From assembly GCA_018894105.1 (NCBI GenBank), contig CM032117.1:33460501-33524500 (forward strand): 64,000 nt of DNA, given 5' to 3'. The stretch comes from Jacaranda mimosifolia. Lineage: Eukaryota > Streptophyta > Magnoliopsida > Lamiales > Bignoniaceae. This document shows positions 49,151 to 60,892 of this stretch, in pieces. Within the stretch, counting starts at the first letter, position 1, and each line of letters starts with the position of its first letter. The position numbers and the translations under genes are program-made. Below the pieces are notes generated by a model that did not search any database, had not been told where the DNA came from, and worked only from the letters and a program-made list of their open reading frames with translations.

Positions 49151-52100
49151 ATGACCTAGAATCCACTAAGCATCATATTGGAATCTAATAAACTAATTGG
49201 GCCAAACTACGATGATTGGCTTCATAACCTTAAAATCATTCTTGACTCCGAGAAACGAACATATGTCTTAACTCAAAGTCTGCTGGACACCATAGGCGAG
49301 GATGTGGATCAAGAGGCAAGTGAAACATTCACTAAATGGGTAGAGGATGACCTCCAAAACCATTGCCTCATGATGGCCTCTATGTCCAATAAGCTTCAAA
49401 AGTCTCATGAACATATCAAAAGTGCTTCCGAGATACACTTACACCTAAAAGAGTTGTATGGTGTACAAATGAGACATGAGAGGTACATGTACTCAAAGGA
49501 GCTCTTTTAGGCTAGGATGACGAAGGGGTTTAGTGTCCATAATCATGGGCTTAAGATGATTAGGCTTATTGAGAAGCTTACTACTTTGGAAGTAGTTATG
49601 GACAATGACCTCTATGTGGATTTGATCTTTCAATCCTTGCCTAGCTCATTTGACCAATTTGTGATGAACTTTAATATGTCCAAACAAGAAGTCATGATCA
49701 ATGAATTGGTTAATATGTTGGTGATGGCCGAGTTGACTATGAAAAGGGACAAACCTTTAATGCTTACTTCCTCTTCCAAGTCTAAAGGTCCAAAGGGAAA
49801 GAAGAAATGAGGTAAGAAGAAGAAAAGTTCTTCTTTGAAGGGAAAAGGGAAATTAACTATGTCTGGTGGGGTCAAGAAGAAAAAAGAGGATAAGAGGGAT
49901 GCTACTTGTTTCTACTGTGGTGAGACTTGCCATTGGAAGCGAAATTGGAAGGAATATCTTGCAACCCTTGGGAAGGGTATGTACTTTATTGTAGTGCATT
50001 TAACTACCAATTCTTCCTCATAAGTATTTGATACCGCATGTGGTTCTCATCTTTGTAATTTGTTACAAGGGGTAGAAAGAAGAAGGAGTCTAAGTGATGA
50101 GGTTTTGATCTTATGTGGCAATGGAGCAAAAGTTGCGGCCAAAGTTGAAGGCATTATTATGAAGTTAGACTTAGGGAACTCTTCCATTGTATTAGATCCT
50201 TGTTACTATCTACCAACTCTTGTGAAGAATATCATTTCAATTCCCATTTTGGATCATGAAGGATTTGATTTCAAATGGGAAATTGAAAGCAATAAAGAAT
50301 GGTTCTTTAGTTTCAATAGGTACACTTAGTAGTGGATTATCAACCATCACTTATGCACATCCAACAAAGTAAAAGAAAATTAGATAACCAAGAAAATGGC
50401 ACTTTGTGGCATGCAAGACTTGGACATATTTCCAAGAATAGGATGAACAAGATAGAAGCACTCAAAGAACTAAATATTAGTGGCATAGAGGATTTTCCTA
50501 CTTGTGAATCTAGTTTAAATGGAAAAATGACAAAGGCTTTTTTTGTAAAACAAATGGATCAAACCACAAGTCCATTGGATCTATACGGACGTTTGTGGAC
50601 CACTAAGAGTTAGTGCTAGAGAAGGCTATTCTTACTTCATTACCTTCACTAGTGATCATACTCGGTTCGAACATGTGTATCTTATGTAGTATAAGTCCGA
50701 AGCTTTTGAAAAGTTCACATATGAATGAAGTAGAAAAGTAATAATGACTTAGCATTAAAGCTCTTTAATCAGATCAAGGAGGGAAATATTTAAATACTGA
50801 TTTCTTAGATTATCTAAAAGAGAATGGGATTCTCTCACAATAGACTCAACCCTACAGTCCCGGCATAATGGAGTAACCGAGAGGAGAAACCGCTCCTTGT
50901 TGGATATGGTATGTTCCATGATGAGCTTCACCAATGTGCCTATCTCCTTTTGGGGATACGCCATTGGGACGACAGTGAGGCTAATAAATGTAGTACCCTC
51001 AGAGTTGGTACCAAAGACACAGTATGAGATATGGTATGACAAAACACCTGCTTACTCTTATTTAAGAGTTTAGAGGTCTCCTGCATACATCAACAGACTA
51101 GTGGGAGATAAGTTGGATGCAACATCCACTTTGTGCAAGTTTGTGGAATACCCAAAAGAGTGTTTGGGTTATTATTTCTATGATCCCTCGAAATAAAAGG
51201 AGTTTGTTTCAAGGAATGCCATCTTTTTGGAAAAGGAGTTTCTATTAGATAGAAAAAGGTGTTATCATTGAACTTGATGAAGTTCAAGATGATCATACAA
51301 TCCCACAAATGGTAGAAACAATAGAGCATCCTGAGCATAATGCACAACCTCTTAGAAGGTCAGACCGAATCAAGAAGCAACCTAAAAGGTTCGGATTCCT
51401 TCATGAGACGTGGCAAACAGATACTGATCAGAAGACCTATGATGAAGCTATGTTGGACATAGATTCAGGACATTACCTTGAGGCCATGAAATCTGAAATA
51501 GACTCCATGTACTCCAACAAAGTATCGACCTTGGTAGATCCACCAGAGGGTATAGTACTTGTTAGCTGCAGTGGATCTACAAGCAAAAGCTAGGAGTCGA
51601 TGGAGAGATGACGATCTTTAAGGCTAGACTAGTGATGAAAGATTATACTCAAAGACCTAATATTGATTTTGAGGAAACATTTTCACCAGTCGCTATGCTT
51701 AAGTCCATCAAGATTATGCTTGCCATAGCAGCTTACTATGACTATGGGATATGACAAATGGATGTAAAGACTGCTTTTCTCAATGGAAACATTGAAGAAG
51801 AAATCTATTTGGAGTAACCACAAGGTTTTAGCCATTCCTTCCCTATTCCAAACCGCATACATTGATAAGATACTAAAAAGGTTTAGTCTAAATTAATCTA
51901 AGAAGGGATTCCTTCCCATAGGACATGTTCTTTGCCTCTCCAAGTCTATGGCCCCTAAGATTGAAGATGAGAGAGAAAGAATGTCCCCCATACCTTATGC
52001 ATCCGCTAAAGGAAGCATGATATATGGTGTAGACCTGATGTGACACGCTCTAATGGTATGATTGGTATACGATAATGATGTGGGAATGGAATGAGCATTC

Positions 52101-53585
52101 CCAAATCTATTCCTAAATCTATGATTGATACAATTAAGAGATGGGAATGTCCATTTTCGTCGGAATTCCTATTCCCAAAAGGATGGGTTTAGCCATTCCT
52201 TCCCTCTCCCTTGGGTTTAGCTATTCCCAATCCATTGGGAATGAACTTATATTTTTCTTTAACAAAATTATACTCTAAAATGTAACCAAATATTTTAATA
52301 TTTAAGAAAAAAAAAATTCACTTTGTAACCATTTGATATTATATTTCAACTTATTTGATTGCTAAGTGCTTTTATTTAATTATATATTTTATTCATATAT
52401 TTTTTTAGTAATATTATAAAAATTATTATAAAAATAAAAAATATTATAATAAAAAAGTAAGAATAATTATGCGCATCTCAATTTTTATAATAAAAAAAGT
52501 AAAAGTATGATCGACTTGGTCCATGCTAATAAAATATTAAAATATTATTTATATCCGCATATCTTCGAATAATTAAAAAATATATACAAAACTAATAAAT
52601 GAAGAGTTGTACATTCTATCAACAACTCTTCAAATGGTTATCATAAAAAAGTACAATAACATTAAAAGTGATATTAAAACTGTATAATTATAAACTTACT
52701 CAAAAAAAATATCTACGGTAATGTATAAAAAATATTTTACTAATAAATACTTTTAGTTTAATAATTTTTTACAAAAGAGTAATTTGGTCATTTAAAAAAT
52801 TCATTCCATTCCTACTGGTCATTCTTATTTACCAATCATTAGAATGGAATCAAGAACGGAATGATAATTTCATTCCTTTCTCATTCCTTGTGCATACCAA
52901 TCATAGGATAAACTATATCAATATTATTCCTTTCCCAACTTCATTCCATGCCCACTTAATTCCATTATTGCATACCAATCACAACCTAAGTGCTACGAGC
53001 TGCTTTCAATCCAACCTAGGTGAAAGTCACTGGACGGCCGTAAAAGATATCCTTGAGTACTTGAGAAGAACTACGGATTTGTTTTTAGTTTACAGCAATT
53101 GAGAATTGAAACTTGAATGGCTTTTGGATTCTAGTTTCCAATTCGATGAAGATAACCTTAAATTCACCTTAGGATTTATATTTTATCTCAATGGCGGCAC
53201 AGTGAGTTTGAAGAGTTCCAAACAAGACACTGCGGCTAACTTTACCACTGAGGCAGAATATATTGCGGCTTTGAAAACTGTAAAAAAAGGTGTTTGGATG
53301 AAAATTTTCATCCAAGAGTTGAATATAGTGCCTAGCATTGCAAAGCCGATTGTTATCTTTTGTGACAACAACAGAGTCATTGCGCAAGCAAAAGAGTCAA
53401 GATCTCATCAGTGATCCAAGTATATTTTGATGCATTATCATTTGATTCGTGAGATCATTGGTGAAATTCAAGTGTAGAGGGAAGCCCCAGAAGAGAATAT
53501 AGCAAATCCATTGACTAAACCCCTAATGCGGAAGGTCTTTGATGGACATTTTGAGAAGATGGGCCTTAAGGCTATGCGGAATTGA
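49151..53585 (+). pseudogene. Copia A gag-pol pseudogene
   Basis: The start ATG at 49151 is followed at codon 3 by TAG, and gag then reads SIILESNKLIGPNYDDW. In-frame stops occur at 49508, 49808 and 50021. The zinc knuckle is CFYCGETCHWKRNW (49903-49945), with the last cysteine replaced by tryptophan. Protease has FDTACGSHLC (about 50028). The integrase zinc finger region has LWHARLGHISKNRMNK and CESSLNGK, so one of the two C-X2-C cysteines is serine. The core TDVCGP follows a frameshift near 50585. RT starts near 51430 (YDEAMLDIDSGH) and has FLNGNIEEEIYLE at about 51778-51815, but the catalytic YVDD region is deleted at about 51826-51865. RNase H follows the MITE (TEAEYIAALKTVKKGVW at about 53250, FCDNN at 53358). 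The frame ends with TGA at 53583. Not functional. Confidence 0.88.
52054..52986. mobile_element. PIF/Harbinger-type MITE inserted in copia A pol
   Basis: Left end TGGTATGATTGGTATACG and right end, as reverse complement, GGTTGTGATTGGTATGCA. The flanks are TAA on both sides (52051-52053 and 52987-52989), the 3-base duplication usual for Harbinger/Tourist elements. Removing element and one TAA restores continuity of the pol sequence (GACACGCTCTAAGTGCTACG). The inside carries repeated GGAATGGAATGAGCATTCC and CATTCCTTTCTCATTCC phrases and no coding sequence. 933 bases, long for a MITE. Confidence 0.85.
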
Positions 53586-53590
53586 CTTTA

Positions 53591-53605
53591 GGACAAGTGA
53601 GAGAT
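53591..53605 (+). other. Polypurine tract of copia A
   Basis: GGACAAGTGAGAGAT lies directly before the 3' LTR start TGTTTG, in the place of the family's purine-rich GTGGGAGAT-type tract, with one C and two Ts. Confidence 0.65.
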
Positions 53606-55810
53606 TGTTTGAATAATGCCCTGCAGCCAAGTAGAACTAGTGTGCAATACTACTCCAATTGTGATACAATCTTGATTGAATGATATCATTATAAAATGCC
53701 TGCCTTCATCTTATGCTTTTCATACTTCATTTGCATTTGATTGAATCCCTTAAATCATACAAGACTATTGGACTTGGTCACACATATGATGGTGATCATG
53801 AAATAAGTCTCTATGGTCATGATTTTAAAGTATTCCAAGTCATAGAATCTTATGAGACGGAGCATCTAAAATTTGGATAGACTTACACTAACGATGCATA
53901 TCCCAAGGGGTTGGATATTGCTCCGTTTCATATGCAAGTTATGTGAGACATGTATACATGTTAGTTGGTGCTTGTTAGAGAACACGCTCATTGAAGGCCC
54001 GCCTTGAGAATCCACTAGATAGTCATAGTAGCACATTGGTAGTGGCAAGTTCTCAAACTTATGATAGTGCATATAATTAGTCATTTGACCTAAGGATCCA
54101 TAGAAACTTTGTGTTTAGGCCCTTATGCTTTGACTTTTCCTCGACCACGTAGCAGGTCATACGGGGTCGAGATTGGGCATGAGCTACTTAAGCATGGAGG
54201 TTTGTGAAATCCAAGAAAGGATTCATTTCTTCGTTGTTGTGAAGAACAAGTGCATCTCCTATGTATTCTATGATGATCGATTCCAAGAAATCGTTGCGCA
54301 ACATAGTTTGAAAATTTGGAAAAGGTGTTTTCTAAAGTTGAGGTCATAAAGGAAAATTGAACATTGGATATAGAGACATAGTTATTGAAACTATTAAAGA
54401 GTCGATGAATATCTTGCCCTAGGCCTCTTTCGGGAGATAGGAGACAGAAGAGCTGTATTTGCATAGTAAGCAAAGCTATAATGGTTCATCATGATATAAT
54501 TCATTTATCCAATTAGTTGGGCTCTATGGGCTTGTTGCTAGACATCGATTATGGGTATTGGGTACTCTTCAATTAACAGAGATTAATTGCAAGAGTTGTT
54601 AGTTTAAAAGAGTTTAAACTAATGTGAATATTTTGATATTCAAAATATCCTAATGAGTTGTGAGCTCATGTCCAATGAATGAATGAACCTAATGGGTCAC
54701 ACACAAAAGCCTAAGGAAGCTCTTATTTGATAGGAGGAATTTTCTAAGGAGTTAAAAAATTCATCCTAGGCATTTTGGAGAGAGAAACAATTAACTTACT
54801 TAATTGGTCATTTTGGCTTGATTAATTTAAGTGTTAAATTAATTAAAATAATTTAAGGAGTTAAATTAAGCTAATTAAATTAAGGTGTTAATTTAATTGG
54901 TGCCATGTGACAATTAATTAGTCAAGTTCACTTAAGGAGTTAAGATAACTCTATTTAACTTAAAGAGTTAAGTTAATTAACTTAAGGAGTTTCATTAAAT
55001 TAATTAAATTAAGGAGTTAATTTAATTAAATTAAGAATTTAAGTTTTGAAGGGAAATCAAATGGAAGAATCTATTTGAATTAAGTTAATTAGCATTTCAT
55101 TTCATGAGATAAAATGTAAATGTTAATTCAAATGCAAATGAACACAAGTTGGCAAGTTGGCCAACAAGCATGAAGGTTGTGATGGAAGCATCCAAGAGCT
55201 TCCATCCCCTCCTATATATATGCCATGTGGCTGGCCACTTGTGCTAGGTTGGCATTCCTCGCATTTTCCCTCCAAAAATGTGATATAATTCATGTGTTGA
55301 ATAATCACATAAAAAATTTCTCTCTCCCCCCCTCCTCTAAAACCGCCACTCCTACCATCATCATCTTCCTCTCTTATCTAGTAAAGTGAGGTTGATTGAG
55401 AGTTTATCCTTGGTGTGTGGACTTTACATTAGAGGTTCAACACTTGGGTAACTTAAAAGTTAATTGGTGAAACATTTTGGGGTTGATTTCGGTGGATTGT
55501 TTGGACGATCTAGAGGCTGATTTTTTCAGAGATTTTTGGTCACATCCTTGCTATTCTAGAAGAGAATAGGTGTGCCAATTTTTTTCATTTTTGGAGCTTT
55601 GGAAGGGGAGCAATTGGATCAAATTGTTGGTGATTGTAGATAACCTACTAGAAGAGTCTTTGGAGTGATCTTGTAGATTTCTTTGAATCCTCTCATCAAA
55701 GGTAAATTTTCTGCATTCTATTCCTCATTTAGTGCATGATTATGATCCTTGGGAATGAGATGATTAGTTTTATTTTTGCCTATTGTTGGTTTTAATATTT
55801 GGATCCTAAT
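53606..55810 (+). repeat. 3' LTR of copia A
   Basis: About 2.2 kb, similar in length to the LTR of copia B. It contains a cluster of AAGGAGTTAA-type motifs (54748-55025), a TATA-like CCTCCTATATATATGCC (55207-55223) and CT-rich leader sequence (55318-55335). The 3' end is set near GGATCCTAATCCA, by comparison with copia B's GGATCCTTA, and is uncertain. Confidence 0.75.
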
Positions 55811-57077
55811 CCATCTCCATCTTTCAAATGTCTCATTTAGGGTTCTAATACTCAATAGGTATTCGTTGTTATAAAATTCAGGTCCAAATCTGATAATTTA
55901 TTTTCGTTGTAACATTTATATAACTTAATCTCTAAATTAGACTTAATCTTACCTCATTTATAACATGACATGTTATTAGGTCCAACAACATAAATGTAAA
56001 TCTATATTTATTAACTTACTAAACTTTGATCTTATAATTAATTCTTAGTTCAACACTTACGAAATTAAGTGGTCGACTTCAGTCAAACTATAATTTAATC
56101 ATTTTGATTTAATAAACATTCATTTGGAATTATAAAAATCAATCAAATTAATATTCGACATGAAATTTACCTAAATTGGATCGAATTAGGATCCAATCTC
56201 AAGCTAAGAGCAACCACGATGGGCTCGAAGTGCACCTGTAGGTAGGGGCAACCTTTATCTCTAATGGTGGCACATAGTGGCCGACGGCGGCGGCATTCTA
56301 GTGGAGGGTCCAAAATATAATTTTGACACCCGTAGCCCGGCTAATTAGCCATCCAAATCGTCAGCACGGCCTTAGCGCCGCTGCATTGCCATCATCAAAA
56401 TTACTCTGCCACTAGCCACTGTTTCATCAAATTGGCACCACTAGTTGCTTATCCATGAAACTCCGACGGAAACCCCTCAAGGCCCACCCAATTTCCGTTG
56501 GTGGAAATGGTAGAACCGTCACCACCACTATGCGCTCACCATCACTTCCAATTTTTGGCGAGATTCTTTAGTGTTTTAGGTTATTTTTGGTGTGGTTCTA
56601 ATCCTAAAATTTGATGAAAAGCTTTCTGGGTGATTGTTTCCCAATTTTTTGATCATCTTTTGACCGTTCAGAAGTAAAGCTGAGTCAGAGTTGGCTTTCA
56701 GGAATTAGACAAACTTTCTTCGTTCATTCCATATAGATGAGGTTAATTTCTAGCTCTTCATTTTGCCCCCAAGAACTTTTCTACCATCTTTAGTTGGGTC
56801 CCTATGCTTTTTAACTGCCTTATTTTTGGCCCCCCATGTTCTAATTTAGCTCTTCAAATTTTGGCTCTAATTTATTCAATCCTTAACTTTTAAAATTTCT
56901 AGCAATTATGCCCTAGCTCTGCTTTAATTCAGCCCATCTATATTTAGTCCTCTATACATTAACCTCCAGTGATTACAATTTCAATCAATTAAGTCTTTGT
57001 ATTATTTATATTTCAACACTTTGCTTTTAATAACTACAAATATTTTCTAGTTAATTTCATTAAGGTTTTGTTGATGC
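55811..57077 (-). repeat. Probable continuation of the reverse gypsy LTR beyond copia A
   Basis: The stretch has a GC-rich block (56210-56560, with GGCCGACGGCGGCGGC) followed by AT-rich phrases such as TCAATTAAGTC, CCCCCAAGAACTTT and GGGTCCCTATGC. This is the order expected for the 5' part of a reverse-oriented LTR like those at 35326 and 42345. The LTR end itself (GGGGTGTTACA) is not found and is probably lost at the LINE junction. The assignment is inferred from layout. Confidence 0.4.
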
Positions 57078-58690
57078 TTTTTTTTTTTGACACAAAAATA
57101 TTATTTCATTACAAATCAGAAATAATAACATCACCAAGGTACACATGAATATGATCTTCCCACATGACAACTTCAGACCTAGAAACGGAGGCTCTCTGGC
57201 AAGACTATGAGCTGCTTGATTCGTTGAACGGCGAGTGAAACAAACATGACAACTTGTAAGTTCACTCAAAAGAGACTTACAATCTGCAATAATGGTTTCA
57301 AAATAAGATATATCAACACACTCCTTAAGTATTGCATTAACAACAATAAGAGCATTAAGCTCAAAAATAACACTAGAGAGACCTTTTTTTCTTAATCCAG
57401 CTAAGAGCCCCTCGGAATGAGATAGCTTTTGCTAATGCTGAAGAAACCGAACCTCTATGTGGAATCTCAATTGTTGCTTTCACCAACCTATTTTCATCTT
57501 TGAGAATGCAACCCGGGCCAAAATAACTACAGCATCTATGTTGCACTTCAACTAACCCGGCGGATGACGTACCCAATTAACCAAACTAGATTGTTGAATG
57601 GAAACTGGTTGCTTTTTTACATTATGTGCATTCAACCATTGTTGGAGAATAGTTTTTGCACTAAAAATAATTGAATAGGTTGTTCCCATTTTTCCTTGCC
57701 ATATCACTTGATTTTTATGTAACCACAGGCTCCACAGAATTGAAAAAACTTCACTATAGGTCTGCATATTCATATTAGAAATAACCTGATTCAGCCACAT
57801 ATGAAAAGGAATATCATCCGCTTGCTACTAGTTAATCCCTAGCTTCGTTCCAACAGTTTTAGGTAAAACGACAATTCACAAGAATATGTTGAACTGACTC
57901 CAGCTGATCATGACACGCTGGGCATGAAGGAGAAACTTCAACCTTCTTTGGTATTAGGTGATCTTTTGTAGGCAAAACAATTCTACAAGCTTGCTACACC
58001 ATATTACAAATCTTCGGAGGAGTTTTTGAAGACCAAATTTTCTTCTACAAACATGAAGTCGATACACTCTGATTATTATACTAATTTTCAACCAGCCACT
58101 TATAACAACTACGAATAATGTATACACTTTTTGGATCTCGATTCCAAATTCAAACATCTTCATTCCACTTGTTACTCAATGGAATCCTAATGTTTAGATA
58201 AGCATCACGACTATTGAGCATGGAAGAAATAAGCTCAAAATTCCATTGTTTCTGCCCAGATTTCATCAAAGAAGCAATGTTAAAATTAGTATCACGCATA
58301 GAAAATTCTGATGAAATGAAATGATTGTGATAATCTGGAGGTAGGGGTCTCTCATGATTGAAAATTTTTCTTCATTTCCAATGTTTAAAATGGAGCCTCT
58401 TTTGATGAGACTCTAGGTTGCCATCATGCTTTGCCAGATATAGCAAGGATTGTTACCTGAAGTTGCATCCAGAAAAGTTTCTCCTTCATAGCATTTAGCT
58501 CTAAAAATCTGAGAAACAAATTACTCTAGTTTGGATAGTAGGCGCCAAGCTTGTTTTCCCAAAAGAGACAGATCAAATTCATGAAGCTTGTGAAATCCCA
58601 TGCCTCCTTTATTTTTCGGACAAGAAACTCACTCCCAGCTCATCCATTTAATTCCTCTAGGCACTGTGTGAAAGATGGTATAAGCTAAGG
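57078..58690 (-). mobile_element. LINE (L1-type) retrotransposon, 5'-truncated, decayed
   Basis: On the - strand the translated order is the C-terminal part of a plant LINE ORF2. First GIKWMSWE and GGMGFHKLHEFDLSLLGKQA (about 58570-58660), the segment after the RT domain. Then a zf-RVT-type zinc motif CPACHDQLESVQHILVNC (about 57875-57930). Then NQVISNMNMQ/WSLWLHKNQVIW (57700-57790), and an RNase H-like end with CFTRRSTNQAAHSLARE (57190-57245). It ends in an A-run (T-run on + at 57078-57088), the LINE tail. The endonuclease and most of RT are missing, as usual for 5' truncation. Stops and frame changes are many. Confidence 0.82.
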
Positions 58691-58699
58691 ATCCAACAA

Positions 58700-60878
58700 C
58701 TAACACTTAAAAACTCAAATCTAACTTGATTTACACCTCTACAAGGATTTGATTCATGCTATTAAATTAGATTAAAGTTTGAAAATTACCTCAACAGCAA
58801 ATTCCAATCGAAATAATAAAGACTAGCTAGATCTCTCCAAAGCAGTATTCTCCTAGCGTAGCAGAGTGTGAGCAACGTTTGCCCAGCCCAATCACTTCAG
58901 CATTGAGTGAAATCTAGACCAAAAGATCACCAATACTTTGATGATTCTCCAGTAAAATTTTTAGTTCAAAACAGTTTCAGCAGGACCTCCAATGGACGCT
59001 CCAAAGTTACTGCCCAAACAAAGGATCTCCAAAAGCTTAGCAATCCAAATGCATTACCTTTAGTGATCAGATCCACACAGCAATGGAATATCCAATTTCT
59101 CCTAGATCAGTTGGAAAATCAAAGGAGAAATGAGGATGATAAAGGCTGAATATCTACAGAAAGAAGAGGTGAAGAAAAATGTGAAGTCTCAACACATGAG
59201 AGAGTTACACAATATTGGAGGGAAATGAATCTAACAATTAGATACAAAATGCTTGCAGTCACATACCTCTTGGCCGCCCCTCTCTATATCTATATATAGA
59301 TGGAGGGATGGTGAGATGCTTAGGTGGCATCACACCTCCCATGAGGGGAAGTGCCACTTGCTTGCCAACTTACAAGTAAGTTGCATGTGAATTTAATGTG
59401 TATTTGAATTTCATTTGGAATCTTCATTTCATCTCATGAAATATCATCCAAATAAATTCTAATGCCACACCAAATGAACTCTTCATTTGAATTTTCCCTC
59501 CAAAATTAATTCTTCACTTTAATTAAATTAAACACTTTAATTTAATTAAACTTTAACTTAACTTTTAAGTCAAACAATTTAGCCCTTTAAACTAGTAATA
59601 GTTAACTTAACTCTTTAAGTTAACTTGACCAATTGATAGTCATGTGGCACCAATTAAGTTAACTATTACTTTAATTGGTCTAATTTAACTCCTTAAATTA
59701 TTTAAACCAATTTAACAATTAAATTGATCAAGCCAAAATGATTAAAAATTGCATCAAACAATTTTCCTCTCATTTTTGGTCAAAGAGGAATTTTTCTAAC
59801 ACTTAGAAAATTCCTTTCATCAAGTAGAATTTTCAATTGGCTTTTGTGTGTGACCCATTATGTTCTATTGTTCATTGGACAAGGGCTCACAACTCTTGTG
59901 ACTTTAGAATATCAAATATTCACATTAGTTTAAACTCATTTAAACTAATCGACTCAATTTAATTATTCTATATTAATTGAAGAATACCCAATCTCTATGG
60001 TCAATATCTAACCTCAAGCCCATAGAGCCAAGCAATTGGCCGAATGAATGCTTTTGGTGAATAATTCTAGCTCTATGTGTACTATGCAAATACGGTTCTT
60101 CCATTTCCTATCTCCATGAAAGAGGCCTAGGGCAAGATATTTGTCGGCTTCCTAATAGCCTCGATATTATATTTCTATTCTCAATGTTCGATTCTAGTTT
60201 ATGACCTCATTTTTGGAAAACTCTTTTTCCTAATTATCATATTGCCTTGCGCAAAGACTCCTTAGAATCGATAATTATAGAACACATAGGATATGCACTC
60301 GCCCTTTACAACAATAAGGAGTCAGATCTTGTCTTGGATCTCTTAAATCTCCATATCTAAGTGGCTCATACCCAACCACAACCCAAACAGCCCGTTAGGT
60401 GGCCAAGGAAGAGTCAAAGTATGAGAACCTAAACACAAGGTTACAATGAATCCTCAGGTCAAAGGACTAATTATATGCACTGGCATAAGTTGGAGAACTT
60501 GTCACTATCGACTTACTACTATGGCTATCTAGTGGATTCTCCGGGCGGGCCTCCAGTACCTTGTTCTCTAACAAGCACCCACTGACATGCGCCCATATCT
60601 TATATGATTTACCCATAGAATGGAGCAACATTCAACCCTTAGATTATGCATCGTCAGTGCAAGTCTATCCGAATCTTAGATGCCATATCTCTTATGATTC
60701 TATGACTTGGGATATTTAAGATCACGATCGTGTAAAACTTATCCCGTGATCATCATCGAGTATACTGACCAAGTCCTGTAGTTTTGTGTGATCTAAGGGC
60801 TTCAACCAAATGCCAATGAAGTAATAGAAGCATAAGATGAAGATGACGATTGATAATGGGCGCACTGACATGCCCACA
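58700..60878 (-). repeat. 3' LTR of copia B
   Basis: Begins on the - strand at 60878 with TGTGGGCATGTCAGTGCGCC after the purine tract AAGGCCAGTGGAGAT (60879-60893). It contains the family block complementary to 60055-60300 (TAGGCCTCTTTCATGGAGAT and neighbours), the TTAACTCYTTAAGTTAA cluster at 59515-59735 and a TATA-like repeat at 59283-59300. The other end is near GGATCCTTA at about 58690-58700, where LINE sequence begins. An 80-codon + strand frame at 58907-59149 is incidental. Confidence 0.8.
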
Positions 60879-60892
60879 ATCTCCACTGGCCT

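Larger units (their letters stand above)
46579..55810 (+). mobile_element. Ty1/copia retrotransposon A, full-length but decayed
   Basis: 5' LTR from TGTTGGAATAGTGCC (46579) and 3' LTR from TGTTTGAATAATGCC (53606), with a gag-pol pseudogene between them in copia order (gag, protease, integrase, RT, RNase H). The element is about 9.2 kb including a 0.93-kb MITE. It sits within a reverse-oriented gypsy LTR. The target duplication is unclear because the 3' LTR end is worn: GACGT precedes the 5' LTR and no match was found at the other side. The end coordinate is approximate (within about 50 bases). Gag and pol resemble the plant Tnt1-type lineage in general form. Confidence 0.82.

Noticed and set aside
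58907..59149. 80-codon + strand frame
   Set aside because: Lies antisense within the LTR of copia B and has no known domain.
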